Below are positions 35,901 to 49,100 of a stretch of DNA of 60,000 nucleotides, piece after piece. Source of the DNA: Membranipora membranacea (taxonomy: Eukaryota > Bryozoa > Gymnolaemata > Cheilostomatida > Membraniporidae); contig OU612073.1 of assembly GCA_914767715.1 (NCBI GenBank), forward strand, positions 9,860,001 to 9,920,000, read 5' to 3'. A model generated the notes under the pieces. That model was not told where the DNA came from. It searched no databases and was given only the letters and a program-made list of their open reading frames with translations. Position 1 is the stretch's first letter. Every line of letters starts with the position of its first letter. The position numbers and the translations under genes were made by a program.

Positions 35901-38900
35901 TCACCTAACTGTACTTCAAATCCTGATTCTTTAGCCTTCTTTTGAGAGCCAAGTGATAAGCGAGGTTATCTACCAATCACCAACCTATATCCTTTATTGT
36001 TTACCTCACCGCAGGTATATATGTATTTAAATTGTATGTTTAATGCCATAATTATTTTTAATTAATCACTGCTGTCAAGTTGATGGGTGTGTGTTGCTCA
36101 AACCGGCCTTTTTATTTACCTCACCGCAGGTATATATCCTGCCCTTTCAAGTGCTTTTAGTGTTTGGGTTGATAACCATCACAATAAATTGTAAAATGGT
36201 TTTTTACAGATGCACTCAACTATAGCAGACTGTGCTACCAAATTTACAGAGCATATTGCATCAAACGATTCCACAGATCGGATACCAATAAAACAGTAAG
36301 TAGGCCTACCAAGAAAATAGTAATAATTTATGTTTAACAGAAGTGTTAGCTAAAAAACTTACTTCCTCTTCCAGTTATGTAATAAAATGGTCAAAAGCTG
36401 CAGTTAAAGCACATGGCGTGAACATGACATAAAGATTTATTTATTCACAGCGGCTATTATTATTTTATTTCCTCTTCAAAGTTATGTAATATAATGGTCA
36501 AAAGCTGTAGTAGAAGCACATAGAGTGCATGATTGAGTGTTTTATTTGGCACTGGCTATCACCTATGGTAGTGATCGCCTCTCCTGTGGCTACGGGTTTA
36601 CTAGAACTAGATATTCCAGCCATTGACATCATTCATAGTTCAATAGTTTTCACTATTTTTTCAAGAGAAGTAATGTTACACAAAATAGGGATGTGAAACA
36701 AATGTGTATTTTGTGTATAGATGTTAACCCATACATAAAAATATTCTTTTGGAAGTATAGTTTTTGTCTATACCAAACTTGGAGTTATCAGCAGACTTTC
36801 GAGAACTTGCTGTTATGTTGTAGATTCTGCTCAGGTTTTGCTATGGATGTGATTAGTAGAACAGCTTTTGGTCTAGATATGGGAGTTCAAGATGTGACCA
36901 ATCATATGTTTGTTCAGCATGCAGCCACATTCTTTGGAATACCACGAGTCCACGGGTTAAGAGCAACTATTCAGTCAGCTATGCTGTTTTTGAAAAGTAA
37001 GTGGAATCAAGTAAAGTCTTTAGAGAAAACATCACCTGAAATTATAAACTTCCATATGTAAGTTGTACTGGTTATAGATGCAAAGTTCTGTCACATGGCT
37101 TTGTTTTTGTTGCCAATTATATATATACTTTGATTGTCGATGTACAATGATCTTTTTTAATGTTTTTCATGCAGTGATAGAACAAACAACTTGAAAAATA
37201 ATATATAATATCAAGGATTTCAATCTCTTGAAATCCTTGATAATATAATATGTATATAAATAAGATATATAAATAAGATATATTAATAAGATATATAAAT
37301 GAGATATATAAATAAATAAATGTATTATTATTATAAAAAAACAATATATTAAATTACAACTTTTAATGACTGGCTCTCATTTGCTAAAATTATTTTATTT
37401 TTTATTCTCAGTGTTGCTGCCAGATAAACTGATAGTTATTCTCAATAAGCTGTTCGGCCTGTCATATCTCGACCCAGAGAGTGTTCGGTATTTTGAGCAG
37501 TTAGTTGATCAAGTAGTCGATCAGGTCCAGCAGGACCAACACCAGGTAATACTATTAGATTTTTTTATTGTTCACTTTTAATCCTCAATTTTAATGGATA
37601 TCTGGACCAAGAATTGACTCAATGCCAGCTTACACAACGAGCACCACATGGGCTATTGGTTACTGCAGTTGAGTGCCAAAACGCACAATTATGAAACCGC
37701 CATTTTAAAGGTTTTTTTACATTTTGCTTTTTTGCACTTGGCAGAATTATTGTTAGAAAAATTGATTGCCAATCTAATGAGTCCTATGATATAATTTGTA
37801 AATTATCAATAACAATGACAATATTGGCTGTAATTTTTATTTTAGACAGCACCAAGTTTTATTTCTCTGTGCTCAGAGAAAATGGTTGATCTGAAGAAAG
37901 TTGACCCATCCACTCTACGAGAAAATCACGGTCGAGTTTGGTCCACTTCAGGTAAAAATACCTACGTTTACAATTATCACAATGAACCACATGTGAAAAC
38001 AACTCTTATTCTGCAATCCGAGCAATATCAGACTTTGAAAGAGTATTACATCAATTTTGAGCTTTTGACAGTAAGGTAGAAACACATATTACAAAGCTAA
38101 TCAATTGCAGCAGATGAAAACCAATGTGTCGCTGGCAATTACGCTCAGGATCTAAATATTTTCATATTTGAACTAAATCGCCAGCGTCAAACGATACCAA
38201 CCTTCTTTGCTTAGGATCGCCATTCTCAATCGCTCTAAGAAAATCTCCAGTGTCTATCAACCTTTAGATGTTTGGTTTCTGACTTTGTAGGGATGACTAG
38301 AGAGGAGGTCCTGGCAAATGCTGCTTTATTTCTGACAGCCGGTTTTGAGACGACAGCCACGTCTGTCCAGTTTTTCTGCTATAACATGGCGATGAACCCA
38401 GATATTCAAGAGAAGGTAAAAATACCTACGTTTACAATTATCACAATGAACCACATGTGAAAACAACTCTTATTCTGCAATCCGAGCAATATCAGACTTT
38501 GAAAGAGTATTACATCAATTTTGAGCTTTTGACAGTAAGGTAGAAACACATATTACAAAGCTAATCAATTGCAGCAGATGAAAACCAATGTGTCGCTGGC
38601 AATTACGCTCAGGATCTAAATATTTTCATATTTGAACTAAATCGCCAGCGTCAAACGATACCAACCTTCTTTGCTTAGGATCGCCATTCTCAATCGCTCT
38701 AAGAAAATCTCCAGTGTCTATCAACCTTTAGATGTTTGGTTTCTGACTTTGTAGGGATGACTAGAGAGGAGGTCCTGGCAAATGCTGCTTTATTTCTGAC
38801 AGCCGGTTTTGAGACGACAGCCACGTCTGTCCAGTTTTTCTGCTATAACATGGCGATGAACCCAGATATTCAAGAGAAGGTAAGATCTCTGCTGATCGCA

Positions 38901-41178
38901 TATCTGGATTATCACCATCTTTATTTACCAATGTCCGGCTTGTTGAACTACCACTCAAAGAAAATTTATTTGGAAAATTCATCATAACAAAAAACACCTT
39001 TAGCCTGAAAAAAATGTTTATGTCCATGACATGCGTATATTGGAGGCTTGCACCTGACCACTTATTTTGTAACTCATTCCAGCTGTATGGAGAAATACAA
39101 GAAAGAATGCTTGAAAGTGAAGGGGAGACCACATACGAGTCAATACGCTTCTTTCCCTATCTAGAACAGTGCTGTAAAGAATCTTTGCGTCTCTTTCCTC
39201 CTCTTCTCAGGTCTGTTAATGGCTTCCTTGTGACCTTTAACAATAAAAAAAACTGCTTGTGGAGAGCAAGATGTATGGGATTTGTATTGGCAGAGAAAAG
39301 CTGTACTTACTTACTTGTACTTGTAGATGAAGTTTAATCCTGAAGACATTCTGACTGACTTCCCATTCCCAACCAACAAACCTGGTACAAATCGTTACGA
39401 GACCCTTTATGATTTACCATGCTCTATTTCCAGGTTTGACAGAGAAGCGAATACAGATGCTGAGGTGAATGGAGTTTTTGTGCCGAAGGGAGTGACAGTT
39501 ATTGCACTTGCTTATGCCATCCATTACAACTCTAAATACTGGCCGGAACCAGAAAAATACAACCCAGACAGGTAGGCACCGCTAAAGCCATATAGATATT
39601 CACAGTAATAGAAAACAAGATCATTCAAACTCTTATAATTGAGATACTATAATGATCAGGAGTCAAGAGTGGTCTGATGGTTAAAAGTGCAGACTTGTAG
39701 TTTGTGAGGTCCAAGTTATTTCTCATTAATGGCATTTAATCCTGATTTGGTGCTGGCATGCCATTGTTCCTAGCCAGATCCTTGCAGACGGAAATTAATC
39801 TACTGGAGGTCCACTGTGGGTTCGCACACTCCACACATGCGTAAAAAAAACCAGCTGCCTCTTTAATATAAAGAGTAGGCTTGAGTACTAATGGGTTCCA
39901 GCACAGTGTACTCAAGAGGGGATAACTCTCTCTGCAATAATATCGACTGAGATTCTATAAATATTTGAGGTCTTGTAGGGGGTATATGGTAAAGTATGTG
40001 GTATAGGGGTGAAAATTTGCATTTGCTAAGTCTACATCAACTATGAAAGTGTTTAGTCGACCTCCCTTAAGTTTACATTTGGCGCGTCTCAGAGATGGAA
40101 TTTATCATTCTTATTCTAAAATCAGTGACCTCAATCTTCTTTGAGCAGATTTTCACCTGAGAATCTGACTGAGATACAGAAGCACGCTTATCTCTCCTTC
40201 GGGTCAGGGTACAGGAGATGTCCCGCAGAGGCGCTCGCTATGCATGAAATAAAGGCTGCTGGATTCAGTATTCTCAGCAAATTTAAACTAGTCGCCACCA
40301 GGGAGACACCGCAGATGGTGAGTTATTTTTCACATTTATTGGCATCATGTTAAGAAAAAACGTTATGTACCAAAAAGAAAAAAGAAGAAGAAAAAAATTG
40401 TGATTTGAACTAATAATTGTTGGAGAAATACATGATAAGCTATCTTTTAAAAGTTGATGGAGTATTTGATGATCTAAAAAACTGTAGAGGGTGTGATGAG
40501 TTTGTATTAGGCCTGTGGGTTTCTGTTCATGGATTTTTTGTGCCTATTCACCTTCCTTAGTATTAAATACAAGCTTTTTCTCATAAGAGCGAGTTGTCTT
40601 CTTTTTGTACAAGAAAAAACAAGCTTATTAATTGTACTGAATGCTTCAAATTAAAATTCTTAACAACTGTCATATTCTTATTATCTGTTGGATACAAAGC
40701 TATCACATTTCAAGCCAGTTGCATACAGCTGGCTAGTCCACTGACTTTTTCTGAATCTGGTTATCAAACCAACCGTATTTTGTTAAATAGTAAGGGATAG
40801 TATAAAAATATATTTTAAGAGCTCTGTTCAGATGATCGCTAGTCATATCAGTGAACACTATAAAATCGGTTATAGGTTATAATGCAATGGTTTCTGTTGT
40901 AAGTGAGATGTTCGTAAAGTTATATAGCCCACTTTTACCCTCTGAGCTACAATCAAGTTTTCTGCTCCTGACTGTTTCTTCCCATGTACACCTGAATGTT
41001 TTGCAGAGTACCACTGCATTACAGCTAGCTTTTGATTCTGTTTCCGGCTTACTTCAAAGGTGTTAATGTTGTGTTGATTCTCTTTTTTTAGGGAGACATC
41101 CCATTTCGTAAGGGGACAGAATTCCTTCAAACTGAACTTCATCAACCAATCACTATTTCTGCAGTTCTTAGAGAGTAG
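32919..41178 (+). CDS. Cytochrome P450, CYP3 clan, complete
   Basis: A membrane-anchored microsomal haem monooxygenase related to CYP3A-type enzymes. The substrate is unknown. Thirteen exons: 32919-32995, 33300-33399, 34660-34715, 35155-35380, 36210-36295, 36824-36996, 37412-37545, 37846-37951, one of two identical copies (38291-38415 or 38755-38879), 39083-39210, 39434-39571, 40149-40317 and 41092-41178. They total 1,605 nt, or 534 residues, in consistent phase. The N-terminal hydrophobic anchor (VFLVTLCITLIYW) is followed by KRLGIPYRKPLIPFFGN. The I-helix AGFETT is at residues 336-341, ExxR (E394 to R397) is in KESLRLFPP, and NPDRF follows. The haem loop FGSGYRRCPAE has the ligand Cys at 474. 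An in-frame ATG at 32835 would add 28 residues, but the chosen Met gives the usual CYP3 length before the anchor. Confidence 0.93.
33400..34659. other. P450 intron 2
   Basis: A 1.26-kb intron with no exon or element that I recognise apart from a short C-rich run near 34575-34592. Confidence 0.5.
34871..36103. repeat. Dispersed repeat pair in P450 introns
   Basis: 34871-34942 and 36033-36103 are about 80% alike over 70 bp in the same orientation (shared ATGTTTAATGCC, ATTATTTTT, GATTAATCAC-like and GTTGATG blocks). A TTTACCTCACCGCAGG motif also recurs at 36000 and 36114. Probably remnants of one repeat family. The span given covers both copies and exon 35155-35380. Confidence 0.45.
36355..36520. 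repeat. Imperfect tandem repeat in P450 intron 5
   Basis: TTCCTCTTC..GTTATGTAATA.AATGGTCAAAAGCTG occurs twice, about 110 bp apart, with scattered substitutions. Confidence 0.6.
37209..37242. repeat. Perfect 15-bp hairpin in P450 intron 6
   Basis: Arms TATCAAGGATTTCAA and TTGAAATCCTTGATA flank a 4-base loop (TCTC). The hairpin sits in very AT-rich DNA, followed by repeats of AAGATATATAAAT-type units up to about 37325. Confidence 0.8.
37952..38879 (+). repeat. Perfect 464-bp tandem duplication containing the P450 I-helix exon
   Basis: 37952-38415 and 38416-38879 are the same sequence as far as I can read. Each unit runs from an intron donor (GTAAAAATACC) through the 125-nt exon ending DIQEK. 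The first exon copy is followed by a copy of the upstream donor and the second by the original donor (GTAAGATCTC). The exon enters in phase 1 and leaves in phase 0, so using both copies puts an in-frame TGA at the start of the second (GGA TGA). Only one copy can be used per functional transcript. Confidence 0.92.
39664..39900 (+). mobile_element. tRNA-derived SINE-like sequence in P450 intron 11
   Basis: An A-box-like TGGTCTGATGG at 39670-39680 and a decayed B-box-like GGTCCAAGTT at 39708-39717 have tRNA-type spacing. They are followed by about 180 bp of unrelated body. Old and degenerate; the 3' boundary is a guess. Confidence 0.45.
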
Positions 41179-43104
41179 ATAAATGAGCAGGATCTTAAGT
41201 ATTTCATTACCTCCTAGCTCCTACCTCGCTTGTCAGTTAAATTTTGAGCGATGTCAAAATCTACTTTCATCCATCCATTAATTTTTGTTGCCATCAGCCA
41301 AGCAGTTTTGAAATAAGTTGACATCAGGTATTAGTTGGAAACATTGTATGTGGTAAAACGCTACAAATCTTCACGTTTTTCAAAAATAAGGTTGGTGCAA
41401 AATTTCCTAGATTTATTTGAATAATCTAGTATATTCTTCTTTTTTTGTATGCCATGTCGAAAATTAGAGTTCTGAAACTAATTGTGACGAAGCGAGCTGT
41501 TGATTAAAATTAAGTGGAAGTAGCAACTGGCAGGGCACACGCAACTAGGAAAACAATACACAGTGGGTTAGAATAAAACAAATTTTAAATATTGCATAAT
41601 TATAAACTAGCTCTATGTATCTATATAAAAATAAATATTTGAAGATGATATATACATAATTATTGTTTTTTTTGGAGACTGGTGGTTTTCATACTGATCA
41701 GCGAATATCATATTGAATAGTTCAAGAGAAATACTAGACCCCAATGGACTGAGTGACAAAGCTTATCAGGTGCACCGTAGAATCAGAACCTACAAAGCGG
41801 AGAAAATACGATACTAGACAGATATCCATATAGAGTTTTTTATATATTACATCGTTATTGTATTTTTCCCTTAACCAGGGTATAAATATCCAAAACACCA
41901 AAAGCAAACTAGTCTGCGTTTCAACATAGAAAAAACACTCATCTGCAAAATTACAAAATTGAGACCTGGCTAGGATAAGGACATTAAACTGCTCAAACAG
42001 TTATGAATTTACATCCTATTGGGAAAGAGGTGAGGTGAGAGTTAATCACCTAAAAAAAAGGCGACAATATGCCAATACATTCTAGGAACAGGGGCATGGC
42101 TTTGAAAACATTAAATTACTGTTTGGGTTTTAGTTATCGAGGGTTAATCTGGGAAGTAGCATCCAATTCATTGTGTATAAATAATCCAACTGTCTATAGA
42201 GTTAACTGGAAGCGAAATATTGCTTTCACACGTAACATTGCAGGAATAAAGATGGTAAAATCTTATCAAAAATAACAATCAAATATGGTGTTATAATATT
42301 CAAGTATATATAATATGAAAATCAAGCACACTCGGATAATATAATGTTTAATTCACACATCGCCATCACCCAGGAGATTTTTGAGGAAGTCCGAGACCAC
42401 GATCCTGTTTAGAGTTTTGATCAGTAAAAGTTTTGAGAGTGCACACCTAGACCCGACCGATGGTGCTGTTATACAAAATGAGCGATTTAAGAGCAATAAT
42501 GTATAAAGTTGATGGTAGACAGATTAACATGACAAAACTTAACCCTATCCTAAAGTCTAACTGCTGAGAATCGGCACCGGTTACACCAGGAAAGATGCAA
42601 ATGGTGGTCATAAATGTAATTGGTGTAGAAAAATTACCACAAAATAATTGGGTCCCGTTGTAAAAAAGTTGACTGGAAAGTTGGCGAGAGCGAAGACAGG
42701 CTATACAAAATAGTTGGACATAATACAGGAGTAGAAAAATAGACCACCAAATTATAATTTACTGGACAATAACTACTATGTCCCCCCATCTTTTATGGGA
42801 TTAGATTGTTGATATAACCCTGGAATAAATCAATAGCTAACCGGCAGCAACCCAACCTCCGACACGTGATTGGCTGGCACGTGAAGCATCCATCACTGAT
42901 TGGCTGGCATAAGAAGCATCCATCACTGATTGGCTGGCACGTGAAGCATTCATCAGTGATTGGCTGGCATGTGAAGCATTCATCACTGATTGGATAGGCT
43001 TACTCGGAGTATGTATTGACTATAACATAGCGAGGATATCTTACTGCTGCAATTCAAGTACAAATAATTAATGGCTGGATATTTGTTGCAGCGGAATCTG
43101 TCTA
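41179..43104. other. Convergent 3' intergenic region (P450 and TMEM45-like)
   Basis: About 1.9 kb between the two stop codons, which face each other. It should hold both 3' UTRs. A candidate P450 polyadenylation hexamer AATAAA is at 41572-41577. The 30-bp tandem repeat at 42867-42994 is described separately. Confidence 0.5.
42867..42994. repeat. 30-bp tandem repeat carrying CACGTG and ATTGG
   Basis: A little over four copies of a 30-bp unit of the form TGATTGGCTGGCACGTGAAG + CATCCATCAC. Each copy has ATTGG (an inverted CCAAT), and some have the CACGTG E-box palindrome (variants CATAAG and CATGTG occur). It lies just beyond the TMEM45-like stop codon. Confidence 0.85.
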
Positions 43105-46100
43105 TCAGTCTCCACTACGTATAGGTGAGGTAAACATCGGGACCTCTTCATCGTCTGAGCAGACGCTGTTATAACCTGAGTTCATGATGGCAGTAGTTTG
43201 ATGATGGCCATCTTCTTGATGATTATTATTATACTTTTTGGAGTTGTGTCGAGTTTGTAGCAGCTGTACGCCGTCTTCGCTGTTATTATAGTGGCCTTGA
43301 CAGCGAGGCGAGCAGCACCAGAAAGTTAATCCACTCAGAATAAGACAAGCTAAAACAAGAATAAAAAGAAACGAGATGATAACCTTTATCGATTTCTTCC
43401 TGAATCAGTTATGAAGGAAAATGAAACTTAGTACCTAGTATGGGGGGGGGGGGTCGATCTATCTCGGTTGCTCAAAGCCAAGCAACTCAAACTAGGTCAA
43501 GGTGGTCGGGTTAGAGGTGATATTATAAGAAGGGGGATCTGAAGTTTTCTAGAAGTGTTTATTGCCAAGGGACGGGTCTGCTCTTGTGTGATATTTTGGT
43601 GAGCATAAAGTACTCTTATCATCATCATCCATGAGGCTATCACTCTGATCGGTTTACCCAGCTTGACTTGATGCATTTATGTTGGAGTTGCCAGCTTATA
43701 ATCAGGGAGTGGATAACTCCAAGGTCTGTTTTATGATTTAACAAAATTATTAAATTTTTTATGTTTGATTAGCTGCAATTCCCTAGGTAACTGCGAAAAA
43801 TAGTATTATGAGTAATAAATAAATAATTGAGATATGTAATTGTGTGAATACTTCATTCTATTGATCGATTAGCCTCCATAATAAGTTCCATATTTATCAA
43901 TTGTGCATGAGATCAACACAATATCATAATGGTGCTCTTCTGAGAACAAAACCTGAACCACAGCTCATAGTGACAGAAAATGACTTAATAATCTTACCCA
44001 TCAAGCAGCCAATCATATGCCAGGAGAAAATAAGGGTTATAACCATGATATTCTCCATGTCTTTCAGGTCCCATGGCTCACCATTTGGTGGGTATAGTGT
44101 AAAGGCTATCTGATAAAACCAGGTGCCTTGTAATAAGAAACAATATGACCTGAAATACAAAGAGAGGAGAGAAATTAGAGGTGTAACAATACAGATATAT
44201 GCTGTGATTGGTTGGTACAAAAAAAATGAGGGTCGTACATTTTTTTGTCATCATCATAATAAAATTATATTGAAATCAGAGGTAGGGAAAGTTTTCAGAT
44301 GGACTAGCTGAAAATGTTGCTAAAATACCCTAACTATTTATGGGCATTTATAATTGTAGCCTGTGTTTTGTCCAGCTCCAGTACAATTCTGACAAACTGC
44401 ACATTGGCAACAAAATTACTATCATTCTATGACCTCTTGAGTGAGTGAGCAGAATAACTATGGATGACTATTGAGTTGGTACATTGTGCCGTTCCAGCTT
44501 ATTAGTTTTTGAGCTTTTTTTCACTCTAACGCCAACTGCTCATTGTCTTCAAAACATGTGTGTGGGATTTGATTTTCGTATCAAGAAGAAAATTGAGGGC
44601 TTTCACAATTGGTACACTGGGTCTACTAGGCTTACTGCTGGACAAATGTGCAGCCACCAGCAGAATTCCAGGTTCGATGTCACATTATTGACTGAGGCAG
44701 AACAATGTGCCACCCTGTATGCTGGGTTTTAAAGTTAAGGTACCTTATCCATCTGTTCCATGTGAAATTAATGCAATAATCGATGCATGTTGGTAAGATA
44801 CATCTAACAGGAAACCTTTGAACGCTTTTAGAGCTGCATGATGAAATTATGCCATATTTTATACTGCAAGCTCATTAATTAATACAGGATTGACATGGTA
44901 CTAGTCACCATCATCAATATGCAATCTAGCCCTTACATTCACTATGTTCCCATTTCGAATGATGAATGCTAACGATTTCCATGATGAAAAAAACATGAAA
45001 GGACAGGTTTCGCATCAAGAAATACCTATCGATATATGCAAAAGTTGACTTAAATGCTATTCCCATATATCGATTGTGCTTAAAACTGATGTCAAGACGA
45101 CATATGGAAACATAGTGATTGCGGCTGGGCTAATCTGTATCCCTCTAATCATAGCGCACTTGTGTTATCGTCTGAGTATGCGTCATATCAAATCAGTTAA
45201 TTCGCTAACTGTTTTATTTCTGGCAGTGCCTCAACTTCAAGTTTGATCTGTCCCATTTTCTGGCTTATTAATAACTCCAGAATGATAAAGATTCACATGA
45301 CATGAGCTAAGTATGATTTGGAAGAGTGACCCAATACAGGCTAATAATATTACAAGGAAAATGTAACATAACCATTTATGACGAAGCTACGCTAACAGTA
45401 TGGTTTAGGATTACTGATGAATCTGTTCAGATTGACAATCGGACCGAATCTGGAGCAGTGGGAATGTGACATACCAAGCGCTAAACTTGACAGTGCATGA
45501 AGGGTTATGCCTACTTCAAATACGTGTTTACCATAATAATAGCATCGCAAAAGTCGAAAACCAAGCGGATTAATGCCTATAATTCAACTAGTTGACGTGA
45601 GATGAACCCATCAATACTATTATTTTCATAGAAACCACAGTTATAGTTATTTATCGCTGGAATCACTTTTGCGTAAATGGACACATTATTTTAAGTCCCT
45701 GGGATTTTACATCAAAGCTTTAAAGATAACCCCTCGGCAATTCTGCAGTGAGACTTCTTTGCTCAGCCTTTAAACTGGTAGTTCTTCCATTTCACTAGCG
45801 ACAACTTGTCAAAACCTGGTTAAAGCACTCAAACTTTGTCGTCATGAAATGTCACTACCAGCTATCCCGACAAAGTTTGAGCGCTAAACAAATCAAAACC
45901 CTGCACCCAGCTCTGATCCTGTTGTCACATGACCTACCTGGCGATAGCTGCATTGATATTGTTTGGGTAAACCATCTCTGCTCCTACCACTAACATACAC
46001 GCGCCTATCGTATATACAAGCAGCATGTGTATATGTTTGTCGACGTCTGCTCTGTCGTGTAAGTGAAACATGAATAATACTAACTCGATGGCCAGAGCCA

Positions 46101-49100
46101 CTAACAACGCCATGTATTCAGCACCTGCTCATCAAAAGAGAAAAAACTGTGATCATCATTTGTATGTCAACTGTCTTTATACACAAAAATAAGAAAAGCT
46201 AGATTTACATTTTCAGGCCCATAGCTCCAGGGGAGGCAGGGGCGTTCTGCCTCCCCTAGAATGCCGAAAAGAGTGGACTAAAAATTCTACAATTGAAAAT
46301 TCTGTGTCAGAAACAGCTTATTTGGGACTTTAATTTGCTATTTATATCAATAAAATGCTTTTGAGGCTGGGGACTCAGGAGGAGCCTACAGTACCCAGCC
46401 TGGTTGTTCTTCACATCCTCAAGGATTTGCGCCTCCCCTACCATTTTCCGTAAACTACGGCCCTGCTTTTTTATTGACAGCAGGGTCGATGGAGTATCTA
46501 AGGCGTCTGTACCGCTGAGCGACCAAACACGGGCATCACTTAGTTACGAGATAACCCAAATCACCGAAACAAGAGTTGAACAATTTATATGTTCGAATGG
46601 GGGCTTCAGAAAATAGTTTAAATGATAAGAAATTATTGTCCAATAGACAGTTTTTTTAGCTCTAATCCGCTCTCCAGTTTGGTACTTTTAACCAACGCCG
46701 CATAGGATAAAGGAGCTGAAAAGAGGGTTATCTTGAAAACCGCTTATAACAGGAAAAAAATGTGTCTTGATTCAGCATCGGCATCATTGAAAATCCTGTG
46801 GGACATCGATAGGGAAATAATTTTAAAATAGAGCTCAGAAAACTGTCTACAAGCGATGACCAGTGTTTGGAGGAGCAGCGGCACAATATCACCATATATT
46901 ACAGTAGTGTCAGCTTTTATAAAAACAATCCCTGGCGGAAGCAAGTTTAGTGAAACTCAAAAATATTTGTGTTGCTTAGAGTACATTTGATGTAAAGCAA
47001 GTTATGTTTATAAAAGCTAAAAAACAGGACAAATAAGTGGAGCTTTCCAGTGAGAACTAGATTGGTGTACATGTTGAAGAGTGATAAGGTTTATTTTCAT
47101 GTCAGCAGCTAGACCTTGCTCTACATACTAAACAAGCATGCAAGAAACATGTGAAATTACGTGGACAAGTGATGTTTTAAGTCAAAATTGGGCATCTTAA
47201 AAACACCTAGTTTAAACTATTACCAATATATCTAATGTACATGCAGGACAACCATAAAAAACAGTGGAACACTTGAAAAAAAGATCGATTTTCACCAAGT
47301 AAGAGACAGGTGTGCAATATAACCAAATCAACATAATAGACAGAAATAAACTAGGGTTTTCTGACCAATACTAAAGCGTACAAAAAAGTTGTTTGAACTG
47401 AGAGAAGTCTTCCTTTTTGGGTCAAGGTAAGTTCAAGGAATAAGAAGAAGATGGACCCAATTCTGAATAAAAAGGCATAAACCTCTCACTCAAAGGTGCG
47501 ACATTAGCCTGAGCAGTGGTTAGGTACAGCAAAAGCGTGTCGGCAAACATCTTTGAGTATTACCATACCTTTAGGTACAAATTTGATCTCGTGATGTATT
47601 AGGATGCTCACGAGGCCCGTCAGCCCAAAGCCTATATACATCGTTAGGTGCTGTTGGTTTCCCATGGGTACCTCGCCGTTATTTATCAAGCCTGAAAATC
47701 ATAAGAATGCTGGGTTAAACTAGAAACAGAATGAGCCCTTCACCGCGCCATGGTCACCACTCCATGCAGTTTGGTAGCAACAAGACAGTAAAAAATGTGA
47801 GTTACCTTTCGGAATGAAATTGAACTCATAATGGACCAACAGGGTAAAAAGGCCAACAATGCCGAACCCTGTATACATAGTAACATGTTGCTGATCATGG
47901 ACTGCTAGTCCATTCTCTCCATACGCTCCTAGAATACGAACAACATTCATGGTAAATATACAGCAGTGACCAATAGGCCTGCACGGACCGCCTTAAGGTT
48001 CGGCTACACATTGCATGTTTTCCATAGGGTTGGGGAACTCGTAGATAGGCTACGGCTGAAGACGGACATGATTGTTAGCCCATCTGGGGCATCTGGCAGA
48101 TCTAATATAGCTATCCTATGCCACTGGCCGTTCTAAAGATGCCCTTAGCCTGTGGCAAATACGGCGTGTGTAGCCACAGCTTTATCTGATGTAAAACGAC
48201 CAGGGTCTAAAACTTAAGGTTTTATTTTATCATAATATATGCGGCTCCGCTCTTTAAGGTATATGATCAGTGTCTAGTCAGGGATAATATTTGCAGGTTG
48301 TGTCTCCCTCCCCTTCAGAATAAGAAGGGGTTACACAAGGCCACACTCCTGGTCAGTTTCCCAGTTGGTTGACAAACTGACCCCTCCAACATAACATACA
48401 CTTATTTCCTTCAACACGGAATAAAATATATAATATAATTTATTCAGACAGATAGCTAAGTAATATTATTACTTAGCTGTCAGTTTGATTTGAGCTAGGG
48501 GCTAGGCGAGGTTAAAGCCCTAATGAGCTTAGAATAAAATTCTGATATGTTTTGTTATGAGAGAAAATCAATTAAGATTTGCAGTTCTTAGTAAATACAA
48601 AGTTATGGCATCACATGCAACCCAAGAAAATCGGGTAAATATCGGACCAATCATGAAACAAGAGATGAGGCAATGCGGCTCTGGTCAGATATATAGGTTC
48701 TCTCAAGGTTTATTTCCCTCACATGTACAACTCGAGAAGCTTCCACCTACTCTTTAAGTCATGTGTTTATTTTCACAGACATAATACAAACTTTTCTGTA
48801 CTTGTATCAGATCAACAACACAGTTGAGATTAACTAGAGGGCCATCAAGGCCCTATAAAATGACTTCAAGTATCTGTATCAGCCATTCACATTGGCCTTT
48901 GATAATTCTGCCATCTTAGCAGTCATGTATAATGATATGTGCTTTTATGGTGAACTGTTTCCCCTGGGTACGCATTGAAAGTTAGTCTTATCGAGGCAAG
49001 TTGTGTTTTCTTTGCAGCTCCTGCAAGAAAATAAATTAGCAGGAGGCTGGCTAGATTTCCCTGGGGATTCAATGCAGTCAAGTGATTTTTCACTCGCTCT

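Noticed and set aside
38268-38290. Earlier acceptor (CCTTTAG) for the P450 I-helix exon
   Set aside because: It gives the wrong phase with the upstream exon (which ends in phase 1). The acceptor ACTTTGTAG at 38290 restores the frame and the conserved start of the helix.
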